From Capsaspora owczarzaki ATCC 30864 (lineage: Eukaryota; Opisthokonta; Filasterea): a stretch of DNA of 64,000 bases. The stretch's first letter is position 1. Each line of letters starts with the position of its first letter. The stretch covers positions 665,690 to 729,689 of the forward strand of contig NW_011887304.1 of the NCBI RefSeq assembly GCF_000151315.2, in the 5' to 3' direction. A model generated the notes under the pieces. That model saw only the letters and a program-made list of their open reading frames with translations, was not told where the DNA came from and did no database searches. Positions 10,552 to 20,022 of the stretch are shown piece after piece. The translations under genes and the position numbers were made by a program.

Positions 10552-11538
10552 TTACAGAGTCGAAAGGTACATGTTAAGACTGCCGGCCATGAAGCCACCG
10601 AGATAGGCTGCGGTGGAAAGCTGGTGGAGCGGAGTGGCGAGATCGCCAACGAGGTACAGGCCGGGCACGTCGGTCTGGCCCTTGAGAATGATATCCATCG
10701 TGTCGGTGTGCATAATCTTGTAGCTGAAGCCGTCCTTCAGCTCGATGCTGTCCGTGTTGGGCTTGTTGTCGGGGTGGATCAGGATGCAGTCGCGATCCAG
10801 CGTCGTGCCGTCCTCAAAGACGACCGTCTGGACGTTGCCAGCATCATCACCGCGGAACTCGGCAACCTTCTTGTCGTAAATGGTCACGTTGAGCTCCTTG
10901 AGACGAGCCAGTTGCTCGGCTGTCAGCGCCGGAGTTCCGCCGTTCTGCAGCCAGACGACGTCCTGCGCCCACGAGCCGCGCAGCAGCTGGAGCGCCATGA
11001 CCGCCATGGGACCAATGGATCCCATGTACGCGAATCGCTTGTCCGCATGCTCAAATCCGTGGCAGTACGGGCAGTGGATGACCGACTTGCCCCAGAATTG
11101 CTCAATCCCAGCAATCGGCGGCAGAACGTCCCTGACGCCCGTAGCGAGGATGACGCCGCGCGCAGTCACGCGGATGAGCGGCTTTGGCTCCTCAACTTGC
11201 GCTGTCATCATGATGGAGAACCCGCCGGCGTTCGCGTTGGACTCGTTCTGGTACTCAATGTAGAACATCTTGGCCTCCTTGTCGTGGGCGAGCGAAACGA
11301 CGCGCGCGTTCTCGACCGGGTGGACGGTCGTGTACGGCTGCAGCTGCTCCATGCCAATGCGCACGAGCTCGAGCGGCGGCGTCCCGTCGCGTGTGAACAG
11401 CGAGTGCGCCTGCTCGGCGGGGGCGTTGCGCGGCAGTCCAGCGGTCAGCAGCAGGACGTTCCGGCGCGCACGGCCAAGCATCAGCGCGCTCGACAGGCCA
11501 CCCGCGCCGCCGCCCACAATAACGCAATCGTAGATCAT
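10552..11538 (-). CDS. Thioredoxin-reductase-like FAD/NAD(P)-dependent oxidoreductase
   Basis: Intronless, about 328 residues from the ATG at 11536-11538. The frame is open 117 nt further upstream but that part is low-complexity His/Tyr and lacks the FAD motif, so the start was set just before it. Residues 4-13 form the FAD-binding Rossmann loop (IVGGGAGG), ATGVRD marks the central FAD/NAD strand, and HCPYCHGFE carries a CxxC redox pair as in low-molecular-weight thioredoxin reductases. GSIGPMA is the second dinucleotide loop and PGLYLVGDLATP the C-terminal FAD motif. The CPYCHGFE form is typical of bacterial TrxB-like proteins and fungal GliT-type disulfide oxidases rather than canonical thioredoxin reductase (CATC). 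Lack of introns beside intron-rich neighbours fits, but does not prove, lateral origin. Confidence 0.85.
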   Translation of the reverse strand: MIYDCVIVGGGAGGLSSALMLGRARRNVLLLTAGLPRNAPAEQAHSLFTRDGTPPLELVRIGMEQLQPYTTVHPVENARVVSLAHDKEAKMFYIEYQNESNANAGGFSIMMTAQVEEPKPLIRVTARGVILATGVRDVLPPIAGIEQFWGKSVIHCPYCHGFEHADKRFAYMGSIGPMAVMALQLLRGSWAQDVVWLQNGGTPALTAEQLARLKELNVTIYDKKVAEFRGDDAGNVQTVVFEDGTTLDRDCILIHPDNKPNTDSIELKDGFSYKIMHTDTMDIILKGQTDVPGLYLVGDLATPLHQLSTAAYLGGFMAGSLNMYLSTL

Positions 11539-13162
11539 TGTTGTGTATGTAGTGTAGTGTACGTAGTAGTGTTGATGATGGAATGAATGGAACGAGGAAG
11601 GATGGTCAAAAACACGGCGAAACGGTGATTTTTGATGACTGAACTGCGGATTCACGACTGGCTTTTATAGAATCAAAAGGAAGGGTGATCTGCGCGTAAG
11701 CCAGTCTGAAGCGATGCTTGACAAGTGCAAAGCAACTGTTTGTAGACGGAATTCAGGTGCAGGGGTGGTGGTGGTGGAAGGGGAAAAGTATGGGCTCATC
11801 GTTCGGTTCTCCCCCCCAATGAGAAAGGTTGTCCAACCACGCACTCCGAGCGGAGGATTGTTGCAGAATCGCCCTCCCTCTCTCCATCTCTCCATCTCTC
11901 CAACCAGAGATAATTTGAAGAAATACCAAAGAGGTGGCAGTGGTTTGTGAGATGATTCGAAACGACAGCTTGAACGAGACCAAACTGCAACCGAGAGCAG
12001 TCTCCCCCTCCCCTCCGCGTTATGAACGTAGAAATTTACTTGTCACGATTGGAGCAAGTGGGTAGAACTGGGTGGTGGTGGTAAGTGTTATGACAAGGAG
12101 ATAAGAGCAGCTAAGCTTGCTGCTTTGGGAGCATCGGATTTTGGCTGGATCTGCATTGGATTTGATTTCGCTGTATTGCTCCTTCCCCCTGCTCTTTCCT
12201 GCCATCATCCCATGGTTGAAATAGTATTCACGCGCATTTATTTTCCATTTCACAGGCGGATTTACGACTCCCACAATTGCAGTTCTGCTTTTTGGTGAAA
12301 CGGTTCCACGTGGAATGGCTCGCTTCGCTGCGCAGTGACCCTCGCTCCTTCTGTTTCTCACCCCGCTTCCGTCGTCCTGCCTCGCGTCGGATCGCATCTA
12401 CACTGTGCGTGTGCGCACCATCGCCCTGTCGCGCCTGGACCGCGCTCGAGTGTGCGCTGCCGCGTGTGCCATTCAAAGAGTCATCGCCATGTTTTCGAAC
12501 AAACCTACAACTGCAGTATTGTAATACACAATATTTCCGCATGGATGATAAAGGTTGGCATGCATTTCTCTGTGCGTCGGCTCGCGCTGGCACTTGAAGG
12601 CTGCGTACACTTGGCGAAGGTTGTGGAGGACTTGTCGTGGCACTTGATGTCTGAGTACCTGCCTGTGCGGTGCCGGGATCGCAAGATCTCAGAGTACCCG
12701 GGCTCGTGCGCAAATGTTGTGGCGCTTCACTCGTCTCTCCTACCATAGTAGCCGGGTGGAAGGCCCTCTTGTTGCTGGCACAAGCCGGCCCGGGGAAGCC
12801 TACAAATACATGAACGAACCTAGATAACTGACGCGGGACTGCTCCAAACACTTAGCTTTTTTTTCTTCTTTTGCTTCCTCTTTGACGATCTGTACGAAAT
12901 CCCGACAACTTTGTCTTGTTCTGAACACATGGTAACACGGCAGCAGCATTTCTACCTCTTTGTGTATGTATGTGAGCAGCGGGTTCAGCACTTGGCCGGA
13001 CTAAAATAAAATTCAATATCTTTGACTGCACACAGCGCACATTGATATCAAACAACAGCAACAACACACGCACACAGCAGTGTAAAGCTGAACACGGCAG
13101 CAAACACCACTTACAGACACACGCACTCAAAACACTCAAACTCTCGCGCACTTCCAATTGTT
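11539..13162. other. Intergenic, no supported gene
   Basis: Holds the upstream region of the flavoprotein gene and the 3' flank of the caleosin gene. Several overlapping frames exist on both strands in 12228-12851, but none shows a domain, splice structure or codon pattern that makes one preferable. Short CTCCATCT direct repeats occur near 11880-11900. Confidence 0.4.
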
Positions 13163-13966
13163 CTACTTGGTCTTGTCCTTTTTGCCTTTCTGCTGCTGCT
13201 GCTGCTGCTTCTTGGACGCCCAATGCTTCTCGAGCTCGGGAAACAGGGAACCATCAAACATTTGCTCAATTGTTTTGCGGGAGATGGACAGAGTGCCGTA
13301 GTGGCGCCAGTTCAGGAAGAAGAGCGGCAGCCATTCCATGCACGAAGCAATCAAGCCGACAATGTCGAGCATGAGACGGTCGCGCACCAAGTGGCGCGCA
13401 AAGCTACGGAGCGTGAAAGCTGCGTCCGGAGCATCGTTGCCCTGGAATAGCTTGTCCAGGCGTTGGTGGTTGAGCCTGCCAGAGTTGCGTTCGTACACGC
13501 CAGAGTCGCTCCCGTGCATCATGCGATGGATGTTCTTGAGGTGCACCGTGGTCGTCGGCCACCACGAATCTGACGTAAACCACGCGCCAAGGCCATTGAT
13601 GACGAGCACGGAGACCGCGGAAACCAAAATTCCAAGGCCGATCGACATACATCCAGTGAAGGTATCGCGCATGGAAATCATTCCGTCCCCGTCGCGGTCG
13701 AAAAACTCGCAATGACGCTGCAGCGCCGTGGTCTGGTGCGTGTCCTTCTGCGCAGAAGCAGAGCTCGACGAGGACGAGGACGAGGTCGTGGTCGAGGAGG
13801 AAGACGGGGAGGAAGAAGAAGAAGAAGAAGAAGCAGCAGCGTTCTTGTTTTTGGGAGCTTGCCGTTCATGTTGCTGCTGATGCTGCTGCTGCTTCATTGA
13901 GCCGCCCGCCGAAACGTCGCCGTGGCGCACGGCTTCCGTCGACGTTGCTCCTTCCAACACTGGCAT
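13163..13966 (-). CDS. Caleosin family protein
   Basis: Intronless, 267 residues from the ATG at 13964-13966. After a Gln/Ser-rich leader (residues 1-90) comes a single canonical EF-hand (DRDGDGMISMRD, acidic at positions 1, 3, 5 and 12) in the caleosin context LQRHCEFFDRDGDG, then a hydrophobic segment, and the family block KNIHRMMHGSDSGVY followed by FDGSLF. Caleosins are calcium-binding, heme-containing lipid-droplet or ER proteins with peroxygenase activity in plants and fungi. The plant proline-knot (PxxxPSPxxP) is not seen after the hydrophobic segment, so droplet targeting may differ. The C-terminus is a Gln/Lys-rich tail. Divergent from DCAF13. Confidence 0.88.
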   Translation of the reverse strand: MPVLEGATSTEAVRHGDVSAGGSMKQQQHQQQHERQAPKNKNAAASSSSSSSSPSSSSTTTSSSSSSSSASAQKDTHQTTALQRHCEFFDRDGDGMISMRDTFTGCMSIGLGILVSAVSVLVINGLGAWFTSDSWWPTTTVHLKNIHRMMHGSDSGVYERNSGRLNHQRLDKLFQGNDAPDAAFTLRSFARHLVRDRLMLDIVGLIASCMEWLPLFFLNWRHYGTLSISRKTIEQMFDGSLFPELEKHWASKKQQQQQQKGKKDKTK

Positions 13967-14359
13967 CTTTTTTGATGAGTTCTTTTGTTCTTTTTGAAAC
14001 ACAATAAAAAAAAGACTGCATTTCTTGAAGCGCACATAAGCAGCCGTTGTCCGTTTCCCCGCCGTTATCAAAGGATTCAACCGAAAATGTGTGTCTATGT
14101 CTGGATTGTCTTGGTGTTGAATTTCCACCGTTAGAACGCGGAGCTGTTCTGAAACGTCGAAAATTGGACCGAGCCAAATCCACCCTTGCACTGAACTCCC
14201 AGCCCAAAAAAAGCTGCAATCGTACCATCTGCTGCACTCATATGTCTGCTTTTGTTTTGTCTATTTTCACAAAAGTCCTTTATGTGCAGTTCTTTATTGG
14301 TTTCTCAGATTCAGTTTTTTTCTTTTTTTCTTTCTTTCTTCAATACAATTCAATACAAA
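13967..14359. promoter_or_regulatory. Divergent promoter region, caleosin / DCAF13
   Basis: A 393-base spacer between two start codons facing outward, so it should contain both promoters. T-rich tract at 14316-14340 directly upstream of the DCAF13 ATG. I see no TATA box. Confidence 0.45.
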
Positions 14360-16301
14360 ATGCGCGTCAAGGCAATGCAGCGTGGCGCAGAGCACTTGCG
14401 CGAGACCCTGTCGGACCTGCCCAAGCTCCAGCGCAACATTGATCCCAAGCTGCATCCGTTCGAGCAAGCGCGCGAGTACACGCGAGGTGCGTCTGAGCTT
14501 ATTGCCAGATGCGCTGCCGCGTAACATGTGGAGCACTGAACTGAACTGGTCCAGCTCACTCACCCCACCACCCCGCGCCACTCACCGTCCTAATGCTAAC
14601 TTGTAAAATCACTCTTGCGTGCAGCACTCAATGCAACCAAGCTCGAGCGCGTGTTTGCAAAGCCGTTCGTCGGAGCGCTCTCTGGGCACACTGATGGCGT
14701 CTTTTGCATGGCCAAGGTACAGTCACCCAGACATTTTGCTCATAGTCCTAAACAGACGGTGCTTGGATTAGCAGCAAGAACACAAAAACCCTTTGAGGGC
14801 GACAGAGAGCCGAGAGGACATGAGAACAAGCCAACGAACTCTGCAATGCACCTTGTACACATGTGTGTCGCTCACCTTGCTCTCTCCCTGACTCTCTCGG
14901 TTGTGAACACAGCACCCGCTGCGTATTAGCTCACTGCTGTCTGGCTCGTGCGATGGCGAAATCCGCTTGTGGAACCTCGTGAGCGAAGAGACAATCCGCA
15001 CGTACAATGCGCACCAGGGCTTTGTGCGTGGCGTTTGCATTTCGCCGTTGGGCGACTATTTCATCTCGGTGGGAGACGACAAGCACATCAAGCAGTGGCG
15101 ATTGGACTATGACGCGGTGGCGGCGCAGGCACTCTCGCGCAAGTACGGCGACGAGGAGGAGGATCGCGCTCGCAGCAAACGCGCCAGCACAAGCTCGGCC
15201 ACCGCCATGGACGTGCTCGACGCTGGCGAGGTGGACGCAGACTTGCCAATCAACGCCATCATTACCAAGAACTCGCTGACGGGGTGCGACCACCACCGCA
15301 AAGACTCACAGTTTGCCACGTCGGGCTCGGTGGTCGAGCTCTGGGACGTCCACCGCTCCGACCCCATCTCCACCTACTCGTGGGGCGCAGACACGGTGAC
15401 GACGGTCCGCTTCAACCCTGTGGAAACCAACATTCTGGCCACATGCGGCAGCGACCGCAACATTGCCTTGTACGACATTCGCGGCAACACTCCCATGCGC
15501 AAGGTCATCCTGGGCATGCGCAGCAACGCCATTGCCTGGAATCCCATGGAGGCGTTCAATTTCACCGTTGCCAACGAGGACCATAATTGCTATACTTTCG
15601 ACATGCGACGCCTTGATCGGGCGCTGANNNNNNNNNNNNNNNNNNNNNNNNNNNNNNNNNNNNNNNNNNNNNNNNNNNNNNNNNNNNNNNNNNNNNNNNN
15701 NNNNNNNNNNNNNNNNNNNNNNNNNNNTATTCGCCAACAGGGCGTGAATTTGTGACTGGCGCGTACGACAAGTCCGTGCGCATTTACCGAATGTCGGAGG
15801 GCCATTCGCGAGACATTTATCACACCAAGCGCATGCAACGGATATTCACTGTAAGACATGCGAGTACTTTTGTTTTTTGTGTTTTTGAGGAGTTTGTTTT
15901 GTGGCCAACCTGCTTGCACTCACTCGAGGAATGAATCATTCCCCCCCCCCCAGGTCAAGTGGTCTTCGGACTCAAAGTTTATCTTCTGCGGTAGTGATGA
16001 AACAAATATTCGTATTTGGAAGGCGGAGGCTGCGGAAAAGCTCGGCACTCTCTTGCCTCGCGAGCGCGCTGCTCTCGAGTATGCCGACAAGCTGAAGGAT
16101 TCCTTCAAGCACCATCCTGCCGTCAAACGCATTGCTCGCCATCGCCACGTGCCCAAGGCGATCCACTCTGCGCAAAAGGAGAAGCGCATCATGGTTGATG
16201 CCCGCAAGACCAAGGAGGGCAAGGTTCGCGCGCACAGCAAGCCCGGCAGCGTTCCCTTCAAGATTGAGCGCAAGAAGCACATTGTCACGCAAGTCAAGTA
16301 G
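14360..16301 (+). CDS. DCAF13: DCAF13/Sof1, WD40 protein of the small-subunit processome
   Basis: Four exons: 14360-14486, 14625-14716, 14913-15851 and 15954-16301; a 100-N gap (15628-15727) interrupts exon 3. The N-terminus (RNIDPKLHPFEQAREYTRALNATKLERVFAKPF) is the diagnostic Sof1 leader, followed by WD repeats (LSGHTDGVFCMAKHP, LSGSCDGEIRLWNL, SVGDDKHIKQW, LATCGSDRNIALYDIR, VTGAYDKSVRIY, FCGSDETNIRIWKA) and the conserved Lys/Arg-rich Sof1 C-terminal domain (HPAVKRIARHRHVPKAI). Role: nucleolar U3 snoRNP factor for 18S rRNA maturation, and in animals a CUL4-DDB1 substrate receptor. An insert of about 45 residues between WD repeats (15150-15250) is rich in Ser, Ala and acidic residues. Confidence 0.93.
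15628..15727. other. Assembly gap (100 N) in DCAF13 exon 3
   Basis: Exactly 100 N. The frame on either side belongs to the same WD40 protein, so only part of one WD repeat seems to be hidden. Confidence 0.99.
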
Positions 16302-16940
16302 CAGCCTGCGTCCCCCTTTGGCGATGAATTGTGCTCTTTGGTGGTTTCTGGATGTGCAATTGTACTATTATTACCTGTTTCCTCTCTCCACCCACCCTCC
16401 GCTGCACTATCTCTTTTTTCTTGGTCATCATCATCATTCCTATTTTACCTTTGATCTCCTTTGATTTTGACACTCAGTCCTTCTCTTCCCACAGTTATCA
16501 ATGCTTGCCACTTCGCTTCGTCTTCTCGCTCGTCCTGTAAATCGTCTCTCTCCGTTCTCTCCCGTTGTTTTTGACCTTGATGTCATACTGTCCTTCCTCT
16601 ATCTCTTTCCGTGATCTGCGCAATGCTCCGCCCATCCCACCGTCCCCCACAACCCCCTTCAACCCCCTTTTGCCCTTCTCTTCACTGTGCTCGTTTTTTT
16701 ATTTTTTTTTATTTTATTTTTTTTTTTTGTATGCCGCTCCATTGGCTTATTCCTCGTGCGCCTTCCCCTTCTCATTCCCATTTGCTTTCTCCATCATCGC
16801 CTTTTGTTCCCCCCCCCCCGCCTTTCCCCCTTCCACATTGTCCTCCTCCTCATCATCACCATCACCATCACCATCATCACTATCACTCTCTCTCGTTCTA
16901 CGTCCGCACATTCAGACTCGCTGGCGTTCTAAAGATCCCG

Positions 16941-16974
<34 letters not shown>

Positions 16975-17349
16975 CCCCTTCTCTTCCTCTCTCTCTCTCC
17001 TCTCTTCCTCTTCCTCTTCCTCGTCTCTCTTCTCTCTTCATTGCGTTGCGTAGTGATCTCATCCATCTCATTTTGTCCCCCCCCCTCCTCTCACCCTGCC
17101 CCCCTCTTCACATCACATCACAATGAGGGTCGCTCGTTCACTTTTCCCCTTTTCCCTCTTTCCCTCTCGCTCAGTATCACGGCTCGCAAAAAATCACACC
17201 ACTTTCACTCAACGACCATCACCATCATCGTCATCATTGTCATCATCATCGTCATAATCCAAAACACTCAACGATTGCACTCGAGAGACGAAATATCCAT
17301 CTCAATCGCTTGCTTCAATCACTCGCTTCAATCACTCCATCGCTCCTCC
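16302..17349. other. Pyrimidine-rich spacer and PDHB leader
   Basis: About 1 kb of strongly C/T-biased plus strand, with a T30-type run near 16942-16972, several C9-C10 runs and CAT/ATC microsatellites (16850-16880 and 17215-17260). No supported ORF. A frame from an ATG near 17123 (MRVARSLFPFSLFPSRS...) looks like a mitochondrial presequence and could be an alternative first exon of PDHB, but I found no splice that is clearly better than the one chosen. Confidence 0.45.
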
Positions 17350-18734
17350 ATGCTCACCACTGTATGCTCAATTGCTCGCCCTTCCTTATCTTTGTAGACG
17401 ACTGCTGCGGCTACTGCGCGCGCGGCGGCTGCGCCCTTCTCAACGGCAGCGTCCGTGTCACACATGCCCACCGCGCTGACCGTCCGCGACGCACTCAACT
17501 CGGCCATGGTCGAGGAGATGAACCGCGACAAGACCGTCATGATCATGGGCGAGGAAGTCGCAAAGTACGACGGCGCCTACAAGGTTTCCCGCGGTCTGCT
17601 CGAAAAGTTTGGCCCGCAGCGCGTCGTCGACACTCCCATCACCGAGATGGGCTTTGCTGGCATGGCTGTTGGTGCCGCGTTCGCTGGCCTCAAGCCAATC
17701 TGCGAGTTCATGACGTTCAACTTTAGCATGCAGGCCATCGACCACGTTATCAACTCGGCCGCCAAGACCTTCTACATGTCTGCCGGCACCGTCCCCGTGC
17801 CAATCGTCTTCCGCGGACCCAACGGCTCGGCTGCCGGTGTCGCCGCGCAGCACTCGCAATGCTTTGCTGCCTGGTACTCGCACTGCCCCGGCCTCAAGGT
17901 CGTCGCTCCTTACTCTTCCGAGGACGCCCGCGGTCTCCTCAAGGCGGCCATCCGCGACCCCAACCCCGTTGTTGTCCTGGAGCACGAGCTCATGTACGGC
18001 GTTTCCTTTGACGTCAGCGACGAGGCCATGTCGCACGACTTTACCATTCCTTTCGGCAAGGCCAAGATTGAGCGTGAAGGTATGCAAAGCAACGAGAAGG
18101 GTTTTGCGAGAGATTGAGAACGCAAACTCACGTGTTCTTGTGCAACACTGTTCAGGCAAGCATGTGACGGTTGTCGGCTTCTCCAAGGTTGTCGGCACTG
18201 CCCTTGAGGCTGCCGCCGATCTTGCCAAGGAAGGCATTGAAGTGGAGGTGCGTCGGCGTCTCGGTTTGCGCCTTTTTTCCTTTTTTTCTTTGCTTGTGGT
18301 TTGCACAAACTCATCATTCCTCTCCTTTACTTTTGTTTGTGAACAGGTCATCAATCTCCGCTCCATCCGACCTCTCGACACAGAGACCATTATCAAGTCC
18401 ATCAAGAAGACGAATCACCTTGTCACAATCGAAGGCGGCTGGCCACAATCTGGCGTTGGCTCCGAGATTTGCGCCCAAGTGATGGAGTGTGAGTCGCTGA
18501 AATCGATTTGCTTGGCGCAATGGACCATTGGTTGGTGTCTTATTTCTTGGCTGACTTGTCCCCGTTTATTTTTGCGTTGCTCCAGCTGATGCATTCGATC
18601 ACTTGGATGCCCCTGTTTACCGAGTGACTGGCGCTGACATCCCCACTCCTTACGCCACATCTCTGGAGGGCAAGGCTTTCCCCCAAAAGGCCAACCTCAT
18701 TAACACAATCAAGCGTTCGCTCAATCGCCAGTGA
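17350..18734 (+). CDS. PDHB: Pyruvate dehydrogenase E1 component, beta subunit
   Basis: Exons 17350-17361, 17398-18079, 18156-18247, 18347-18488 and 18586-18734, about 358 residues. With E1 alpha it forms the thiamine-diphosphate-dependent decarboxylase of the mitochondrial pyruvate dehydrogenase complex. Nearly every family block is present: [46 protein letters not shown] (with the ThDP-contacting Glu), [26 protein letters not shown] and [13 protein letters not shown]. The leader [18 protein letters not shown] is a plausible presequence. The first exon is only 12 nt and its 36-nt intron is very short; the start is therefore the weakest part, and an upstream ATG near 17123 is an alternative. 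Confidence 0.93.
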
Positions 18735-19142
18735 AGGCGACACCGCCAACCCCCAACCCCCCCCCCCCCACAGCGCTTGATTTGATACTGATTTTTCATG
18801 TTTGATGTACTTGTTGCCGTCTTGTGTTTCATTACAAGTTTGTGTTTTTTTCTGCTTGCGCACACCATTGAAACAACGTCCAAAATGGATTGAAGGAGCA
18901 TATTTTGCAACACAGCATTGATGTGGGAGCCTGTAATCAGCAGCACAATTGCATCACAACATATTCAACGCTTGTGGGCCAGTTTGAATTTTTACATCAA
19001 ACTTGGTTTTACCAAACTCGCTTGCCGAGACACAATCTGCACCAACATCTGCACCAACATCCAAAGGTACAAAAGAGCTGATGAAGGCGGCCACGACAGC
19101 ACAAGATGGCAACGACATTGAACCCGATTTCGATGTCTACGC
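18735..19142. other. Spacer with possible upstream exon
   Basis: C10 run at about 18764. A short frame from an ATG at 19081 (MKAATTAQDGNDIEPDFDVYAWEG...) looks coding-like but stops at 19174, one frame away from the following ORF; see the hypothetical protein at 19143. Confidence 0.35.
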
Positions 19143-19625
19143 ATGGGAGGGGAATCCGTTCCCCGCGGGTTCCTGAAGTCAGAAACCTTCAGCAGCATGA
19201 TCAACTTTCTCGAGCATCCGCCCAACGACGTGCGATCGCCCAACTCGTTGAATACGCAAGCACGCATCATACGCGTGTGCCGAACGCTCACTGTCATCGA
19301 AACTTGGCACCATGTGCCGCCGGAAGTGTCAGAGCGGATTGTGCACGCTTGCGCCAGCCTTTGCTCCGTGCTCGCCGTTCGCCCTATCGCCATGCAGTGC
19401 GTGGAGACCATCCTTCGATTCACGCAGACCGTCAAACTTGCAATTGACAAGAAGTACCCAAGCGTTTCCTTTAAAATCGCGCTACAGGGGTTGTTCATGC
19501 GCGCCGCGTATGGATCGGCCGACCGCACCAACCTTCGAGCGCTGATGACGAGTCTGCGCGTTCGCATCCCGCCAGACCTTCCAGCTCGGGAACCGTTGGA
19601 TATGGACGATCCATGTGATCATTGA
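19143..19625 (+). CDS. Hypothetical alpha-helical protein
   Basis: A 160-codon frame with good codon balance, predicted mostly helical (LNTQARIIRVCRTLTVIE, SERIVHACASLCSVLAV, PIAMQCVETILRFTQTVKLA) and ending DMDDPCDH. I do not recognise a family; the helical repeats resemble HEAT/ARM-like or VHS-like packing only in a general way. The acidic frame starting at 19081 overlaps its first 30 bases in another frame, and the two together would make a sensible N-terminus. This suggests either a sequencing error or small frame change near 19140-19170, or an unrecognised splice. The ATG at 19143 is thus provisional. Confidence 0.45.
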   Translation: MGGESVPRGFLKSETFSSMINFLEHPPNDVRSPNSLNTQARIIRVCRTLTVIETWHHVPPEVSERIVHACASLCSVLAVRPIAMQCVETILRFTQTVKLAIDKKYPSVSFKIALQGLFMRAAYGSADRTNLRALMTSLRVRIPPDLPAREPLDMDDPCDH

Positions 19626-20022
19626 GTGTCGCTGCTCATGAAGTAGCAGGCTCGAGTCAGTCCGAGCCGGCCGTTATCGGCTTGTCAACGATCGCATCGA
19701 AAGGTCCTTGTAACAACAACAACAAGCCCGGTCAGCTGGACTTTCGCACTCGGGAAGCCAGCCCCATTGGAAAGCCCGACGCGCCGCACGCTATTCTGCC
19801 CTGTTCACCGATCAACCGAACAGCGAGTGTGACTTGTTGCTACTGGCCCAAAAAGGCGAGAGGAGAATTGAGTCTGGTTTGGTAGATACACACAGAATAG
19901 TTTGGCCATCTGACAACAACGTTCATTTTCAAATTCACACAACAAAAAATTCAGACGCACACAATTTTTGCAACAAAACGACTAACTTCTCTTGTAGACC
20001 ATTGTTTTTTTTCGTAAACGCC
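19626..20022. other. Convergent 3' spacer
   Basis: Lies between the 3' ends of the hypothetical protein and isocitrate lyase. AT-rich, with CAACAACAA at 19713; the short frame at 19622-19885 has no features. Confidence 0.4.

Noticed and set aside
10390-11586. 398-codon open frame on the plus strand
   Set aside because: It is the antisense shadow of the thioredoxin-reductase-like gene, which has clear FAD and CxxC motifs on the minus strand.
12228-12851. 207-codon minus-strand frame and an overlapping 137-codon plus-strand frame
   Set aside because: No domain, no splice context and an equally long frame on both strands; no basis to prefer either.
17458-18405. 315-codon frame on the minus strand
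   Set aside because: Antisense to PDHB and it crosses PDHB introns.
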